From: Clostridia bacterium
Lineage (GTDB): Bacteria > Bacillota > Clostridia > Oscillospirales > Acutalibacteraceae
Assembly (NCBI GenBank): GCA_017631795.1
Contig: JAGBSO010000030.1
Coordinates: forward strand, 186,001-250,000
Length of the DNA: 64,000 bases
Direction: 5' to 3'
Under the pieces are notes generated by a model that was not told the origin of the DNA, ran no database searches, and was given only the letters and a program-made list of their open reading frames with translations. The translations under genes were made by a program, and so were the position numbers. Each line of letters starts with the position of its first letter. Positions within the stretch are counted from its first letter, which is position 1. Positions 26,676 through 35,096 of the stretch are shown one piece after another.

Positions 26676-27944
26676 TCACTTTTTAAGGTTTTTCATTTTG
26701 TTGTAGAAATAATATATGCCAATCAGAATGGTGATAACAAAACTGAGAAGTGTTGACCATTTTTGTATTGCAATTATTGGAATTCTGTCAAAGAAACTTG
26801 CCGAATCTATCATTGCAGAAAATATTGAAAATAATGATATTGCGAGTAACAGACGTTCTGTCGTTTTTTCGCTTTTTGCTGCCCCTTCGTTCTGAATAGC
26901 AGTGAGTTTATCACCGTTTTCTTCGATATCGCAATGCAACTTATCAATTTCCATAATTGAATACATCTGAGAATAAACATTCTGATATATCATTTCATCG
27001 GATATGACATGAAAAGTATATTTTGTTTTCAGATCGATTATTTTGTGGTTTAATTCTTCTACTGATTTTTTGTCATCGGCAATAGCAATCTGATTTATGT
27101 ATTTGATTGCACTGTAACGTTGATTAAGCAATAAGAGATACATAAATCTGTAATCATTTGTAAGATGATCATATTGATAAGATGTTATAAAACTGTCTGT
27201 TTTCTGATTTCCTGTCAATTTTGATATGCATACAATACCTTCCTGACATCCGCCCCAATGAGTATAATCAAAAGGCTTGTATGTCATATCGTATTTGCTT
27301 TTATCTGCATTTGCATCATATATGAAATCGTGATTATAACTGCGTTTGAGCAGGAAAATGGTTTCTGATAATCTTGCTTCATCAAACTCGGTATCATCAA
27401 TCAGCAGCAAATGGAAAGATAATGCCTGGAATTTGAAATCTGCAGTATTTGCAAAGAAAAGTTTTGTTCCGGATTTATCGGGCGGCAATATTCTTTTGAG
27501 TGCGGAAAACAGACTGATTTTATCACCGAGGTTATATGCTTTACCGTCAGCTTTTGTTGCTTTTTTAAATAAATATGCAAACTCAATGATGTCGTCAACA
27601 GAAAGTGAACCATACAAGATATGAAGTTCAATGAACGCAACACCTGTACCGAAATATACCAGCCTGATTTCAGAAACAACCGGGGACTCGTTCAGATTCA
27701 GTTCTTTTTCAAACATATAGATAGGAAGTTCTTCCGGATTTGTGTGTTCAAAAATTATACAGGTGTTTGAGTTGTTTGCAATATTTGCGGCATAGTTGAA
27801 CAGGTAGTTGATTTTTAATTTTTCTTGTTTAAGCGGTTGCCATTGATCTGAATTGTTGATAAAATCAAAGAATCTGCTGTCATGTTCAACAGAAACCGGT
27901 ACTGTATAAATAGTAGAGTTTTTATATCTGATTTCAATATTCAT
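26676..27944 (-). CDS. Unknown protein with two C-terminal membrane helices (CorA-like layout)
   Basis: Not recognised with confidence. The 422-residue product has a long soluble N-terminal part, a helical stretch (about 285-365, with repeated charged heptad-like residues), and two closing hydrophobic helices (LLLAISLFSIFSAMI and LLSFVITILIGIYYFY) separated by a short loop, then a Lys-rich end. This overall plan resembles CorA-type Mg2+ transporters, but the GxN loop motif of CorA is absent, so it is only a structural analogy. Start: ATG 27944 has AAAGAGAG about 8 bases upstream; the in-frame ATG 27986 lies in an AT-rich promoter-like stretch without a binding site. It is single, reverse strand, converging on the channel gene. 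Confidence 0.7.
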   Translation of the reverse strand: MNIEIRYKNSTIYTVPVSVEHDSRFFDFINNSDQWQPLKQEKLKINYLFNYAANIANNSNTCIIFEHTNPEELPIYMFEKELNLNESPVVSEIRLVYFGTGVAFIELHILYGSLSVDDIIEFAYLFKKATKADGKAYNLGDKISLFSALKRILPPDKSGTKLFFANTADFKFQALSFHLLLIDDTEFDEARLSETIFLLKRSYNHDFIYDANADKSKYDMTYKPFDYTHWGGCQEGIVCISKLTGNQKTDSFITSYQYDHLTNDYRFMYLLLLNQRYSAIKYINQIAIADDKKSVEELNHKIIDLKTKYTFHVISDEMIYQNVYSQMYSIMEIDKLHCDIEENGDKLTAIQNEGAAKSEKTTERLLLAISLFSIFSAMIDSASFFDRIPIIAIQKWSTLLSFVITILIGIYYFYNKMKNLKK

Positions 27945-28020
27945 TATTGTGCTCTCTTTGTGTTTGTTTTTTTGTAATTGTATCATAATTAATAAAAATA
28001 TGCAAGATTGTCAGATTATA

Positions 28021-28049
28021 TTGAAACTCATCTGATGTTGTGTTAAAAT
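28021..28049 (+). promoter_or_regulatory. Promoter of thiN
   Basis: TTGAAA (28021-28026), 17-base spacer, TAAAAT (28044-28049), 27 bases before the thiN start. Confidence 0.65.
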
Positions 28050-28076
28050 TGAAAAAAATGCTGTTGAGGTAAAAAA

Positions 28077-28724
28077 ATGCCTGTATGTTATATAGTCGCA
28101 GCAGGCGACTGTGAAAAAATCTGTATTCAGAAAAATGAAAATGATCTTATCATAGCTGCTGACGGTGGATTGAAATACTGTGAAAGAGACGGTATTATAC
28201 CTGACATTGTTCTTGGTGATTTTGATTCATTGGGATTTGTTCCGGAGAATGACAATGTTCTTGTTCTTCCTGTTGAAAAGGATGATACGGATACTTTATT
28301 TGCAGTTAAACATGCAATGGAGAAAGGCTATAACACATTTGTGATTTTCGGCGGTACAGGTGGTAAAAGGGGAGACCATACATATGCAAATATTGCATTG
28401 CTTGCATATATTTCAAAATGCGGATGCACAGGTTTCCTTGATTGCGGAGATTACTGCATTACATCTGTAACTGACAGCCGGATATCTTTTCCTGAGTATA
28501 TGAAAGGCGATATATCTGTTTTTTCGTTTGATAATGAGGCTAAAGGTGTCCGTGAAACGGGGTTGTATTACAGTTTTGATAATGAAGATATTGAAAACTG
28601 TAATATAAAAGGTGTGAGCAATTCGTTCACAGGACAAAAAAGCACCGTCAGTGTCAGAGATGGTACGCTGATAATTTATTTTTCAGGAAAATTTTCTGAT
28701 TGCACTATTGACAAATTAAATTAA
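28077..28724 (+). CDS. thiN: Thiamine diphosphokinase
   Basis: Converts thiamine to thiamine diphosphate with ATP. The 215-residue protein shows the family's signature set: IIAADGGLKYCERDGIIPD, VLGDFDSLG, the catalytic-site block DDTDTLFAVKHA and FGGTGGKRGDHTYANI. The C-terminal thiamine-binding beta domain ends in KGVSNSFTGQKSTVSVRDG. It has its own promoter and is followed at once by a second promoter and a TPP riboswitch that controls uptake genes, so kinase expression appears independent of the switch, a sensible split between constant phosphorylation and regulated import. Confidence 0.95.
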   Translation: MPVCYIVAAGDCEKICIQKNENDLIIAADGGLKYCERDGIIPDIVLGDFDSLGFVPENDNVLVLPVEKDDTDTLFAVKHAMEKGYNTFVIFGGTGGKRGDHTYANIALLAYISKCGCTGFLDCGDYCITSVTDSRISFPEYMKGDISVFSFDNEAKGVRETGLYYSFDNEDIENCNIKGVSNSFTGQKSTVSVRDGTLIIYFSGKFSDCTIDKLN

Positions 28725-28735
28725 AGTGATATAAT
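28708..28735 (+). promoter_or_regulatory. Promoter of the TPP-riboswitch transcript
   Basis: TTGACA (28708-28713), 16-base spacer, TATAAT (28730-28735). It overlaps the last codons of thiN, and transcription would begin just before the riboswitch. Confidence 0.82.
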
Positions 28736-28756
28736 ACATTTGAAAAATGAATAGCC

Positions 28757-28845
28757 ACCATATAGGGGTGCTGTAAAAAGCTGAGATACACAAAAGTGTG
28801 AACCCTTTAACCTGATACGGATAATGCCGGCGTAGGGAATATACA
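28757..28845 (+). promoter_or_regulatory. TPP (THI-box) riboswitch
   Basis: Conserved THI elements are present in order: AGGGGTGCT, CTGAGATA, ACCCTTTAACCTGATACGG and ATAATGCCGGCGTAGGGAA. The variable P3 arm is the short ACACAAAAGTGT hairpin. It is followed by a terminator-type hairpin before the thiamine transport genes, so TPP binding should terminate transcription. Confidence 0.96.
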
Positions 28846-28869
28846 GACAGATTGATTTGTTTTCAATTC

Positions 28870-28908
28870 ACGCACTGCATTGGTTCATGTGGTGCGTTTT
28901 CTTTTTTT
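28870..28908 (+). terminator. Riboswitch expression-platform terminator
   Basis: ACGCAC..CAT - loop - ATG..GTGCGT hairpin followed by TTTTCTTTTTTT, between the THI element and the first transport gene. Expected to form when TPP is bound. Confidence 0.85.
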
Positions 28909-28933
28909 AATAAAATTTTCGGAGGTAAAAACT

Positions 28934-29233
28934 ATGCAAGCAAGCGTAGCAATCCAGGTTCTCCCCGGAACAACGGATGACAATGAAGTAATCAGAATTG
29001 TTGATGAGGTCATAGCCTACATCAAGAGCACAGGACTTAATTATTATGTAGGTCCCTTTGAAACAACTATCGAGGGTGATAGTTATGATCAGCTTATGGA
29101 TATCGTAAAGGAATGTCAGTATGTGGCTATCAATGCAGGATGCGAATCTGTGTCTGCTTATATAAAGGTATGTTATAAGCCCGAAGGCGGTGTGCTAACA
29201 ATTGACAAAAAAGTTACAAAGCATCACCAATAA
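28934..29233 (+). CDS. Thiamine-binding protein of the MTH1187/YkoF family
   Basis: A 99-residue ferredoxin-like-fold protein. It starts MQASVAIQVLPGTTDDNE and contains TGLNYYVGPFETTIEGD (in parts: TGLNYYVGPFET then TIEGD), the typical pattern of the single-domain thiamine-binding (DUF77/YkoF-like) family. These proteins bind thiamine or its pyrimidine part in the cytoplasm and accompany thiamine-precursor ABC transporters. The start at 28934 has GGAGG 8 bases upstream; the longer frame from 28880 runs back into the terminator hairpin and is rejected. First gene under the TPP riboswitch; the next gene starts 32 bases inside its end. Confidence 0.9.
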   Translation: MQASVAIQVLPGTTDDNEVIRIVDEVIAYIKSTGLNYYVGPFETTIEGDSYDQLMDIVKECQYVAINAGCESVSAYIKVCYKPEGGVLTIDKKVTKHHQ

Positions 29234-31004
29234 GATTTCTCCTGTTATTACTCTTATACTTATAATTGGTATATGGGCGGCAATTTGCGGATTTGAATTG
29301 GTTCCTGCATATATGTTGCCGTCACCGAGAGCGGTTATAGATGCATTTATATCCGATTTTCCGACATTGATGCAGCATTCTGCCACAACATTGGCAGAGG
29401 CAGGAATCGGTCTTGGTATAGGAATAGTTCTTGCTTTTATCACAGCATCGCTGATGGACAGATTCAAGCCTGTTTATAATGCAATCTATCCGCTTCTGAT
29501 AATCACTCAGACCATACCTGCTGTTGCAGTAGCTCCTATCCTTATCATGTGGATGGGCTTTGATATGGCACCCAAAATTGCTCTTATCGTTATTACAACA
29601 TTCTTCCCGATAACTGTGGGACTGCTTGACGGTTATGCAAGTGTAGATCCCGATGCTGTATCGCTTCTCAGAAGTATGGGAGCAGGAAATTTAAGAATAT
29701 TTTTCTCTGTAAAAATTCCGTCGGCTCTCAGCTATTTCTTTGCAGGACTTAAAATTTCTGCATCATACGCCGTAGTAGGCGGTGTTATTGCAGAATGGCT
29801 CGGCGGCTTTGAAGGACTCGGTGTTTATATGACAAGAGTTAGAAAAGCATATCAGTTCGATAAAATGTTCGCTGTAATACTTTTAATTATTATAATCAGT
29901 TTGCTCCTTATGCTTGCGGTATCTCTTATAAGAAAAGCCGTAATGCCATGGGAGTGTAAAGGAGTTTTGAAAAAAATGAAAAAAATTATAGCAATATTGC
30001 TTTCAGTTGTGCTTTTGCTCGGTTTTGCAGGCTGTGCAGACACAAACAACAATAATGAAGAATCATCTACGGATGATAATACAAAAGATCTTACAGAAAT
30101 TACATTTGCTCTTGACTGGACTCCCAATACAAATCACACAGGACTTTATGTTGCTCAGGAAAAAGGCTATTTTGAAGAAGCAGGATTTGATGTTGAAATC
30201 GTTTTTGTTGAAGACAGCAGTTCAGCAACTCAGTGTGCTACAGGTCAGGCACAGTTTGCAATCGAAGCACAGGATACTCTTGCCGCAGCCTTCGTAAGTG
30301 ATACACCTCTCGGTGTAACAGCAGTTGCAGCAATTCTTCAGCATAATACATCAGGCATCATTTCAAGAAAGGGCGAAGGGCTTGATTCACCAAAAGGGCT
30401 TGCAGGAAAAACTTATTCCACATGGAATTCTCCTGTTGAGATTGCAATGCTTGAATCAGTTGTCAATACCGATGGTGGTAATTTTGACGATGTTACTCTT
30501 ATTCCCAATACTATTACTGATGAGCCCGGCGCTCTTGCGGCAAATCAGACAGATGCTGTCTGGATATTCTATGGTTGGAGTGGTATTAATGCCGAGGTTC
30601 AGGAATTTGAACATGATTTCTTCTACTTCAAGGATATTGATTCTGTATTTGATTATTATACACCCGTAATTATCGGTAATAATGAGTTTCTTGAAAATAA
30701 CGCTGATACAGCAAAGGCATTCCTTGCAGCGGTTAAAAAGGGCTATGAATTTGCAGTCAATAATCCCGAAGAAGCCGCACAGATTCTTATAGATGCCGAT
30801 AATACAGGTTCACTAAAGGGTTCGGAAGAGCTTGTAAAAAAGAGTCAGGCTTGGATTTCAGAACAGTATATTGCTGATGCTGAGAGCTGGGGTGTAATTG
30901 ATCCCGAAAGATGGAATGGTTTTTATGACTGGCTCAATGCAAATGATCTTGTAGAAAAGGAACTTCCTCATGGAACAGGTTTTTCAAATGAATACCTCAG
31001 CTGA
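29202..31004 (+). CDS. Fused thiamine/HMP ABC permease and substrate-binding protein (ThiX-ThiY fusion)
   Basis: One uninterrupted 600-residue frame joins two proteins that are usually separate. Residues 1 to about 250 are a BPD-type permease with five or six helices and the EAA loop LLRSMGAGNLRIFFSVKIPSA. From residue 259 a full lipoprotein signal begins: MKKIIAILLSVVLLLGFAGC, with lipobox Cys at 278. It is followed by an NMT1/THI5-like binding protein opening FALDWTPNTNHTGLYVAQEKG. A binding site (AAAGGAG, 29958-29964) sits 11 bases before the internal ATG 29976, so the second half could also be made separately. TTG start at 29202 overlaps the preceding gene. Substrate is probably the thiamine pyrimidine (HMP or formyl-HMP) or thiamine. 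Confidence 0.88.
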   Translation: MTKKLQSITNKISPVITLILIIGIWAAICGFELVPAYMLPSPRAVIDAFISDFPTLMQHSATTLAEAGIGLGIGIVLAFITASLMDRFKPVYNAIYPLLIITQTIPAVAVAPILIMWMGFDMAPKIALIVITTFFPITVGLLDGYASVDPDAVSLLRSMGAGNLRIFFSVKIPSALSYFFAGLKISASYAVVGGVIAEWLGGFEGLGVYMTRVRKAYQFDKMFAVILLIIIISLLLMLAVSLIRKAVMPWECKGVLKKMKKIIAILLSVVLLLGFAGCADTNNNNEESSTDDNTKDLTEITFALDWTPNTNHTGLYVAQEKGYFEEAGFDVEIVFVEDSSSATQCATGQAQFAIEAQDTLAAAFVSDTPLGVTAVAAILQHNTSGIISRKGEGLDSPKGLAGKTYSTWNSPVEIAMLESVVNTDGGNFDDVTLIPNTITDEPGALAANQTDAVWIFYGWSGINAEVQEFEHDFFYFKDIDSVFDYYTPVIIGNNEFLENNADTAKAFLAAVKKGYEFAVNNPEEAAQILIDADNTGSLKGSEELVKKSQAWISEQYIADAESWGVIDPERWNGFYDWLNANDLVEKELPHGTGFSNEYLS

Positions 31005-31743
31005 AAATACTGTCTTATCGGCAGAAAATATCAGCAAATCGTTTGACGGAAATAAAATAATAAATAACATTAATATTCACCTTGAAAACAGAGAGATTGT
31101 TTCACTGCTCGGTCAGAGTGGTGTTGGTAAATCAACGCTTTTTAATGTGCTGTCGGGTCTTTATTTTCCCGACAGCGGCAAGGTGACTCTCAATGGTGAA
31201 GATATAACAGGTAGGCCGGGTAAAGTCAGCTACATGCTTCAGAAGGATTTGCTTCTGCCTTATAAAACAATTCTTGATAACACTGCTTTACCACTTATAA
31301 TTAAAGGTGAGAAGAAAAAAGCAGCCAGAGAAAAGGCTGCAGAAATGTTCTGTAAGTTTGGACTTGAAGGATGTGAAAAAAAATATCCTTCACAGCTTTC
31401 GGGCGGTATGAGACAGCGTGCAGCACTTCTCAGAACATATCTGTCTTCGCAGGGTATCGCCCTTCTTGATGAGCCTTTTTCTGCACTGGACACATTGACA
31501 AAATCCGCAATGCACAAATGGTATCTTGAAATAATGTCTGAAATTGATCTCGCAACAGTGTTTATCACACATGATATAGATGAAGCAATACTTCTGTCGG
31601 ACAGAATCTATATTATGACAGGAAAACCGGGTGAAATTACTTCAGAAATTGTTATCAAAGAGAAAAAGCCCAGAAAAGAAAACTTCAATTTGACAGAAGA
31701 ATTCCTTGCATATAAACGTACAATTGTGGAAAAGCTATTATAA
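30970..31743 (+). CDS. ABC transporter ATPase for thiamine/HMP uptake (ThiZ-like)
   Basis: The 257-residue ATPase energises the fused permease. Walker A LGQSGVGKST, Q-loop region MLQKDLLLPYKT, signature LSGGMRQRAALLR, Walker B IALLDEPFSALD and the H-loop VFITHDIDEA are all present, matching the nitrate/sulfonate/thiamine-precursor branch. ATG 30970 overlaps the fused gene by 35 bases and has AAAAGGAAC placed about 8 bases upstream; ATG 30988 is an alternative with a weaker site. Last gene of the riboswitch operon. No clear terminator hairpin follows before the tRNA promoter. Confidence 0.93.
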   Translation: MEQVFQMNTSAENTVLSAENISKSFDGNKIINNINIHLENREIVSLLGQSGVGKSTLFNVLSGLYFPDSGKVTLNGEDITGRPGKVSYMLQKDLLLPYKTILDNTALPLIIKGEKKKAAREKAAEMFCKFGLEGCEKKYPSQLSGGMRQRAALLRTYLSSQGIALLDEPFSALDTLTKSAMHKWYLEIMSEIDLATVFITHDIDEAILLSDRIYIMTGKPGEITSEIVIKEKKPRKENFNLTEEFLAYKRTIVEKLL

Positions 31744-31775
31744 ATAAAAATAATTAAAAAAATTAAAAAAAGTGC

Positions 31776-31804
31776 TTGACAAATGAAAGTTATTAGTATA
31801 TAAT
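31776..31804 (+). promoter_or_regulatory. Consensus promoter of tRNA-Gln
   Basis: Perfect TTGACA (31776-31781), 17-base spacer, perfect TATAAT (31799-31804), 13 bases before the tRNA. Confidence 0.93.
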
Positions 31805-31816
31805 AACTTTCGTCTT

Positions 31817-31890
31817 AGAGGTATAGTGTAACGGTAACACTCCGGACTCTGACTCCGTCATTTAAGGTTCGAATCCTTATACCTCTGCCA
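31817..31890 (+). tRNA. tRNA-Gln (anticodon CTG)
   Basis: 74 bases including encoded CCA. Acceptor AGAGGTA pairs with TACCTCT, discriminator G; D arm GTGT..ACAC; anticodon loop CTCTGAC; T arm contains GGTTCGAATCC. One mismatch closes the anticodon stem. It has a consensus promoter and its own terminator, so it is a single-gene unit. Confidence 0.95.
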
Positions 31891-31892
31891 AC

Positions 31893-31921
31893 AAACTCAT
31901 TCTTCGGAATGAGTTTTTTTT
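31893..31921 (+). terminator. Terminator of tRNA-Gln
   Basis: AAACTCATT - CTTCGG - AATGAGTTT followed by a run of T, two bases after the CCA end. Confidence 0.92.
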
Positions 31922-31946
31922 ATTTTATCTGAAATCACATGGAATG

Positions 31947-31975
31947 TTGCATTTGCAAAATTTTTGTTTTATAAT
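31947..31975 (+). promoter_or_regulatory. Promoter of the DMT transporter gene
   Basis: TTGCAT (31947-31952), 17-base spacer, TATAAT (31970-31975), 25 bases before ATG 32001. Confidence 0.78.
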
Positions 31976-32000
31976 AGCTTCAGAAAAAAGAGGTGTCGCT

Positions 32001-32849
32001 ATGTATTACGGAATGGTATCTGCAGCCGTTATAATGTTCGGTCTGCAGTTTTTCTTCAATCAGAAATATGAAGCTGAATGCGGTAACGGCAAAAAGGCTT
32101 CAATGATGTTTATATTGCTGAGTAATGTTGTCGGTCTGTTTATTTTGTTGGCTGTGAACGGATTTAAAATGGAGTACACAGGTTTTACATTTGTTTTTGC
32201 TCTGATTGCTGCCGTAAACATGCTGCTTTATAATATCTGCAGCATGAAAGCACTCGGTAAAATCAATCTTTCTTTGTATTCTCTTTTCAGTATGCTCGGC
32301 GGAATGGTGCTTCCGTTCTGTGCAGGTGTATTTTTCTTTGATGAAAAGTTCACTTGGGGTAAGGTTATTTGTCTTGTAACAGTTGTTGCCGCATTACTTC
32401 TTAATGTTAAAAAAGGTGAAAAACAGAATGGTACAATTTATTATATAGGTATCTTTGTTTTTAACGGAATGAGCGGTGTGATTTCAAAATTCTTTCAGGC
32501 GTTACCATATGAAAAAACAAGCGAAGCTGCATATTCCGTATGGAGTGCACTTCTTACAGTTGTTTTTGCATCTGTAGCATTGATATTTATGAATAAAGAT
32601 AAGACAAAAATCAGCCTGAAATCTGTCTGCTGGAGTTCGGGATACGGTGTTCTTAATAAAATCGGTAATCTATTGTTGCTTGTGGCATTGGCACAACTTC
32701 CCGCATCCGTGCAGTATCCGATGGTAACAGGCGGCGTAATGATTGTTTCAACACTTCTTAGCTATTTTACACCCAAGAAACCCGGTGTGCGTGAAATTTT
32801 ATCGGTCATTCTTTCATTTGCAGGCATAATGGCTTTGATTTTGTTATAA
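32001..32849 (+). CDS. EamA/DMT-superfamily transporter
   Basis: A 282-residue membrane protein with about ten hydrophobic helices arranged as two five-helix repeats, typical of the drug/metabolite transporter superfamily. Recognisable are the helix-4/5 block LFSMLGGMVLPFCAGVFFFDEKFTWGK (in parts: SMLGGMVLPFCAG and FFFDEKFTWGK) and its second-half counterpart with PMVTGGVMIVSTLLSYF. Start 32001 has AGAGGTG upstream and lies 25 bases after a promoter; the longer frame from 31944 would start inside the promoter and is rejected. The substrate is not predictable. The oxidoreductase gene follows after 13 bases and probably shares its transcript. Confidence 0.82.
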   Translation: MYYGMVSAAVIMFGLQFFFNQKYEAECGNGKKASMMFILLSNVVGLFILLAVNGFKMEYTGFTFVFALIAAVNMLLYNICSMKALGKINLSLYSLFSMLGGMVLPFCAGVFFFDEKFTWGKVICLVTVVAALLLNVKKGEKQNGTIYYIGIFVFNGMSGVISKFFQALPYEKTSEAAYSVWSALLTVVFASVALIFMNKDKTKISLKSVCWSSGYGVLNKIGNLLLLVALAQLPASVQYPMVTGGVMIVSTLLSYFTPKKPGVREILSVILSFAGIMALILL

Positions 32850-32862
32850 GCGAGGTAATATT

Positions 32863-34101
32863 ATGAAAAAGATAAGACTTGGTATTTTCGGTTTAGGTCG
32901 TGGCAGCGGATTTGCAGAGCCTATTATTGCAAACGGCGGTGAAGTTGTTGCAATGTGTGACCGTGATGTTGCAAAAATGGAAAGTGCTGCGGAAGACCTT
33001 GAGAATAAACCTGCTTTTTACGAGAATTTTGATGAATTCATAAATCACGACATGGATGCTGTTTTTCTTTCAAACTGTTTTCATGAACATGCGGAATTCG
33101 CAATAAAATGCCTTGAAAAAGGTCTTCACGTTTTATGCGAATGTACAAGCAACATAACTATGGCAGAAGGTGTTGCTCTTGTGCGTGCTGCTGAACAGAG
33201 CAAAGGTATATATATGCTCTCTGAAAATTATCCGTTTATGCAGTTCAATCAGGAAATGAGAAAGATATACCGTGGAGGAAGTCTCGGTAAAGTCCTTTTT
33301 GCTGAAGGTGAATATAATCATCCGTTTAATATGGACGATAAAGAAACACATAAATCATTGCGTCCTTATCCTTCACACTGGCGAAATTATCTTCCCCGTA
33401 CATATTATATTACTCATTCTCTTGCACCGCTTATGTATATCACAGGTGCTATGCCAAAACGAGTCACTGCATTTCCCGTTTATGCTCCTTTTGATGAATT
33501 CAGTATCTGCGGTTCATTTGTAGGTGACCGCTCAGCAGTTATCACATGTCTTAATGATGATGCATCTGTATATCGTGTTACAGGTTGTGCTGCATACGGT
33601 GCTCATGGTAATTCATACCGAATCTGTGCAACAAAAGGACAGATTGAAAATCTCAGAGGTTATGATAATATGGTTTGTCTCAGATATAATGATTGGGAGA
33701 CACCTGAAAATACCGATAGTGAACGCATATATGAACCCGAATGGGATGAAGAGACACGTGAAATAGTTGAAAGAGCAGGTCATGGCGGCGGTGATTTCTT
33801 TGTTATAAAAGAATTCTTTGATTGTATCCGTGAAAACAGAAGGCCTGAAATGGACGAGTATTTTGCAACTGTGTGCGCATCGGTTGCAATTCTCGGCCAC
33901 AGAAGTATGCTTGAAAACGGTATGCCCTATGATATACCCGATTTCCGTAATGAAGAAGACAGAAAAAAATACGAAAACGATATACTTTCACCTTTCTACG
34001 GAAAAGACGGGTTAGCGCCGACACTTCCTTGTTGTTCAAAGCCTGATTTCAGACCGACAGAAGAGCAGTATAAAAACTATCTGGAAATGGTCGGAGAATA
34101 A
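32863..34101 (+). CDS. Gfo/Idh/MocA-family oxidoreductase
   Basis: NAD(P)-dependent oxidoreductase of 412 residues. The N-terminal Rossmann fold starts LGIFGLGRGSGFAEPI (a glycine-rich dinucleotide loop), continues with the acidic CDRD at the second strand and the family hallmark GLHVLCECTSNITMAEG, where the usual EKP motif is replaced by ECT. The C-terminal alpha/beta domain has HSLAPLMYITGAMPKRV. The missing lysine of the EKP motif is notable, since it normally contacts substrate. Sugar, inositol or amino-sugar substrates are typical for the family; the one here is unknown. It lies between the DMT transporter and an MBL hydrolase. Confidence 0.85.
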   Translation: MKKIRLGIFGLGRGSGFAEPIIANGGEVVAMCDRDVAKMESAAEDLENKPAFYENFDEFINHDMDAVFLSNCFHEHAEFAIKCLEKGLHVLCECTSNITMAEGVALVRAAEQSKGIYMLSENYPFMQFNQEMRKIYRGGSLGKVLFAEGEYNHPFNMDDKETHKSLRPYPSHWRNYLPRTYYITHSLAPLMYITGAMPKRVTAFPVYAPFDEFSICGSFVGDRSAVITCLNDDASVYRVTGCAAYGAHGNSYRICATKGQIENLRGYDNMVCLRYNDWETPENTDSERIYEPEWDEETREIVERAGHGGGDFFVIKEFFDCIRENRRPEMDEYFATVCASVAILGHRSMLENGMPYDIPDFRNEEDRKKYENDILSPFYGKDGLAPTLPCCSKPDFRPTEEQYKNYLEMVGE

Positions 34102-34127
34102 GAAAATTAAAACGGAAGTGGATTATA

Positions 34128-35009
34128 ATGTATGAACTTATAAAGCTGACAGAAAACAGCTATTATATTCAGAGTCCTGCAAAAATAGGTCTTGTCAGGC
34201 TGAATAACACTGATGTATGTCTCATTGACAGCGGTAATGATAAAGATGCAGGACGAAAAATCCGTCAGATTCTTGATAAAAACGGATGGAAACTGACAGC
34301 AATATTCAATACGCATTCAAATGCTGACCATATCGGCGGCAATAAGTATCTGCAGTCACAGACAGGATGCAGAATCTATGCACCCGGTATTGAATGTGAT
34401 TTTACAAATCATCCTTTGCTTGAACCGTCATTTTTATACGGAGGATTTCCATGTAAAGATCTCAGGCATAAATTCCTGATGGCACAGGAAAGTGAAGCTG
34501 AAAAACTTACTGCAGATGTTTTGCCGGACGGCTTTGAAATTATCAGTCTGAAAGGTCATTTCTTTAATATGGTCGGTTTCAGAACGCCTGATGATGTTGT
34601 TTATCTTGCAGACTGCCTTTCAAGCAAAGCAACTCTTGATAAATATAAAATCGGATTTATTTATGATGTTGCTTCATATCTTGAAACACTTGAAACTGTT
34701 AAAATTCTTAAAGCCAAAATGTTTGTTCCGTCTCATGCCGATGCAACAGAAGATATATCAGATCTTGCACAGTATAATATTGATACTGTTTATGAAATTG
34801 CAGAAAAAATCTGTAATATCTGTTCGGAACCGATTTGTTTTGAGAAGATTCTGAAAAAACTATTTGATGAATATTCACTCAGTATGAATTTTGAACAGTA
34901 TGTTCTTGTGGGAAGTACTGTCCGTTCATATCTTTCATGGCTGAAAGAACAGGGAAGACTTGATGCTCTGTTTGAAAACAATATGCTTCTCTGGAAGACT
35001 CAGCAATAA
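34128..35009 (+). CDS. MBL-fold metallohydrolase
   Basis: A 293-residue metallo-beta-lactamase-fold hydrolase. The main metal motif reads NTHSNADHIGG, so the second His of HxHxDH is Asn, while Asp-His are kept; further metal-binding candidates are H in LKGHFFNMVGF, D in LADCLSS and H in VPSHAD. A C-terminal helical segment (about 215-290) looks like the winged-helix add-on seen in some MBL proteins. It follows the oxidoreductase by 26 bases with AACGGAAG as a modest binding site. The substrate is unknown; hydrolysis of a thioester or lactone would be typical for the fold. Confidence 0.83.
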   Translation: MYELIKLTENSYYIQSPAKIGLVRLNNTDVCLIDSGNDKDAGRKIRQILDKNGWKLTAIFNTHSNADHIGGNKYLQSQTGCRIYAPGIECDFTNHPLLEPSFLYGGFPCKDLRHKFLMAQESEAEKLTADVLPDGFEIISLKGHFFNMVGFRTPDDVVYLADCLSSKATLDKYKIGFIYDVASYLETLETVKILKAKMFVPSHADATEDISDLAQYNIDTVYEIAEKICNICSEPICFEKILKKLFDEYSLSMNFEQYVLVGSTVRSYLSWLKEQGRLDALFENNMLLWKTQQ

Positions 35010-35034
35010 TATTTCTGTATGATACAAAATTTGG

Positions 35035-35063
35035 TTGAATTTATTATTTTTTAATAGTATAAT
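35035..35063 (+). promoter_or_regulatory. Promoter of the tandem GDPD genes
   Basis: TTGAAT (35035-35040), 17-base spacer, TATAAT (35058-35063), 33 bases before ATG 35097. Confidence 0.8.
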
Positions 35064-35096
35064 AAACTGTAATAAAAAAGAAAGGAGAATGTTGTC

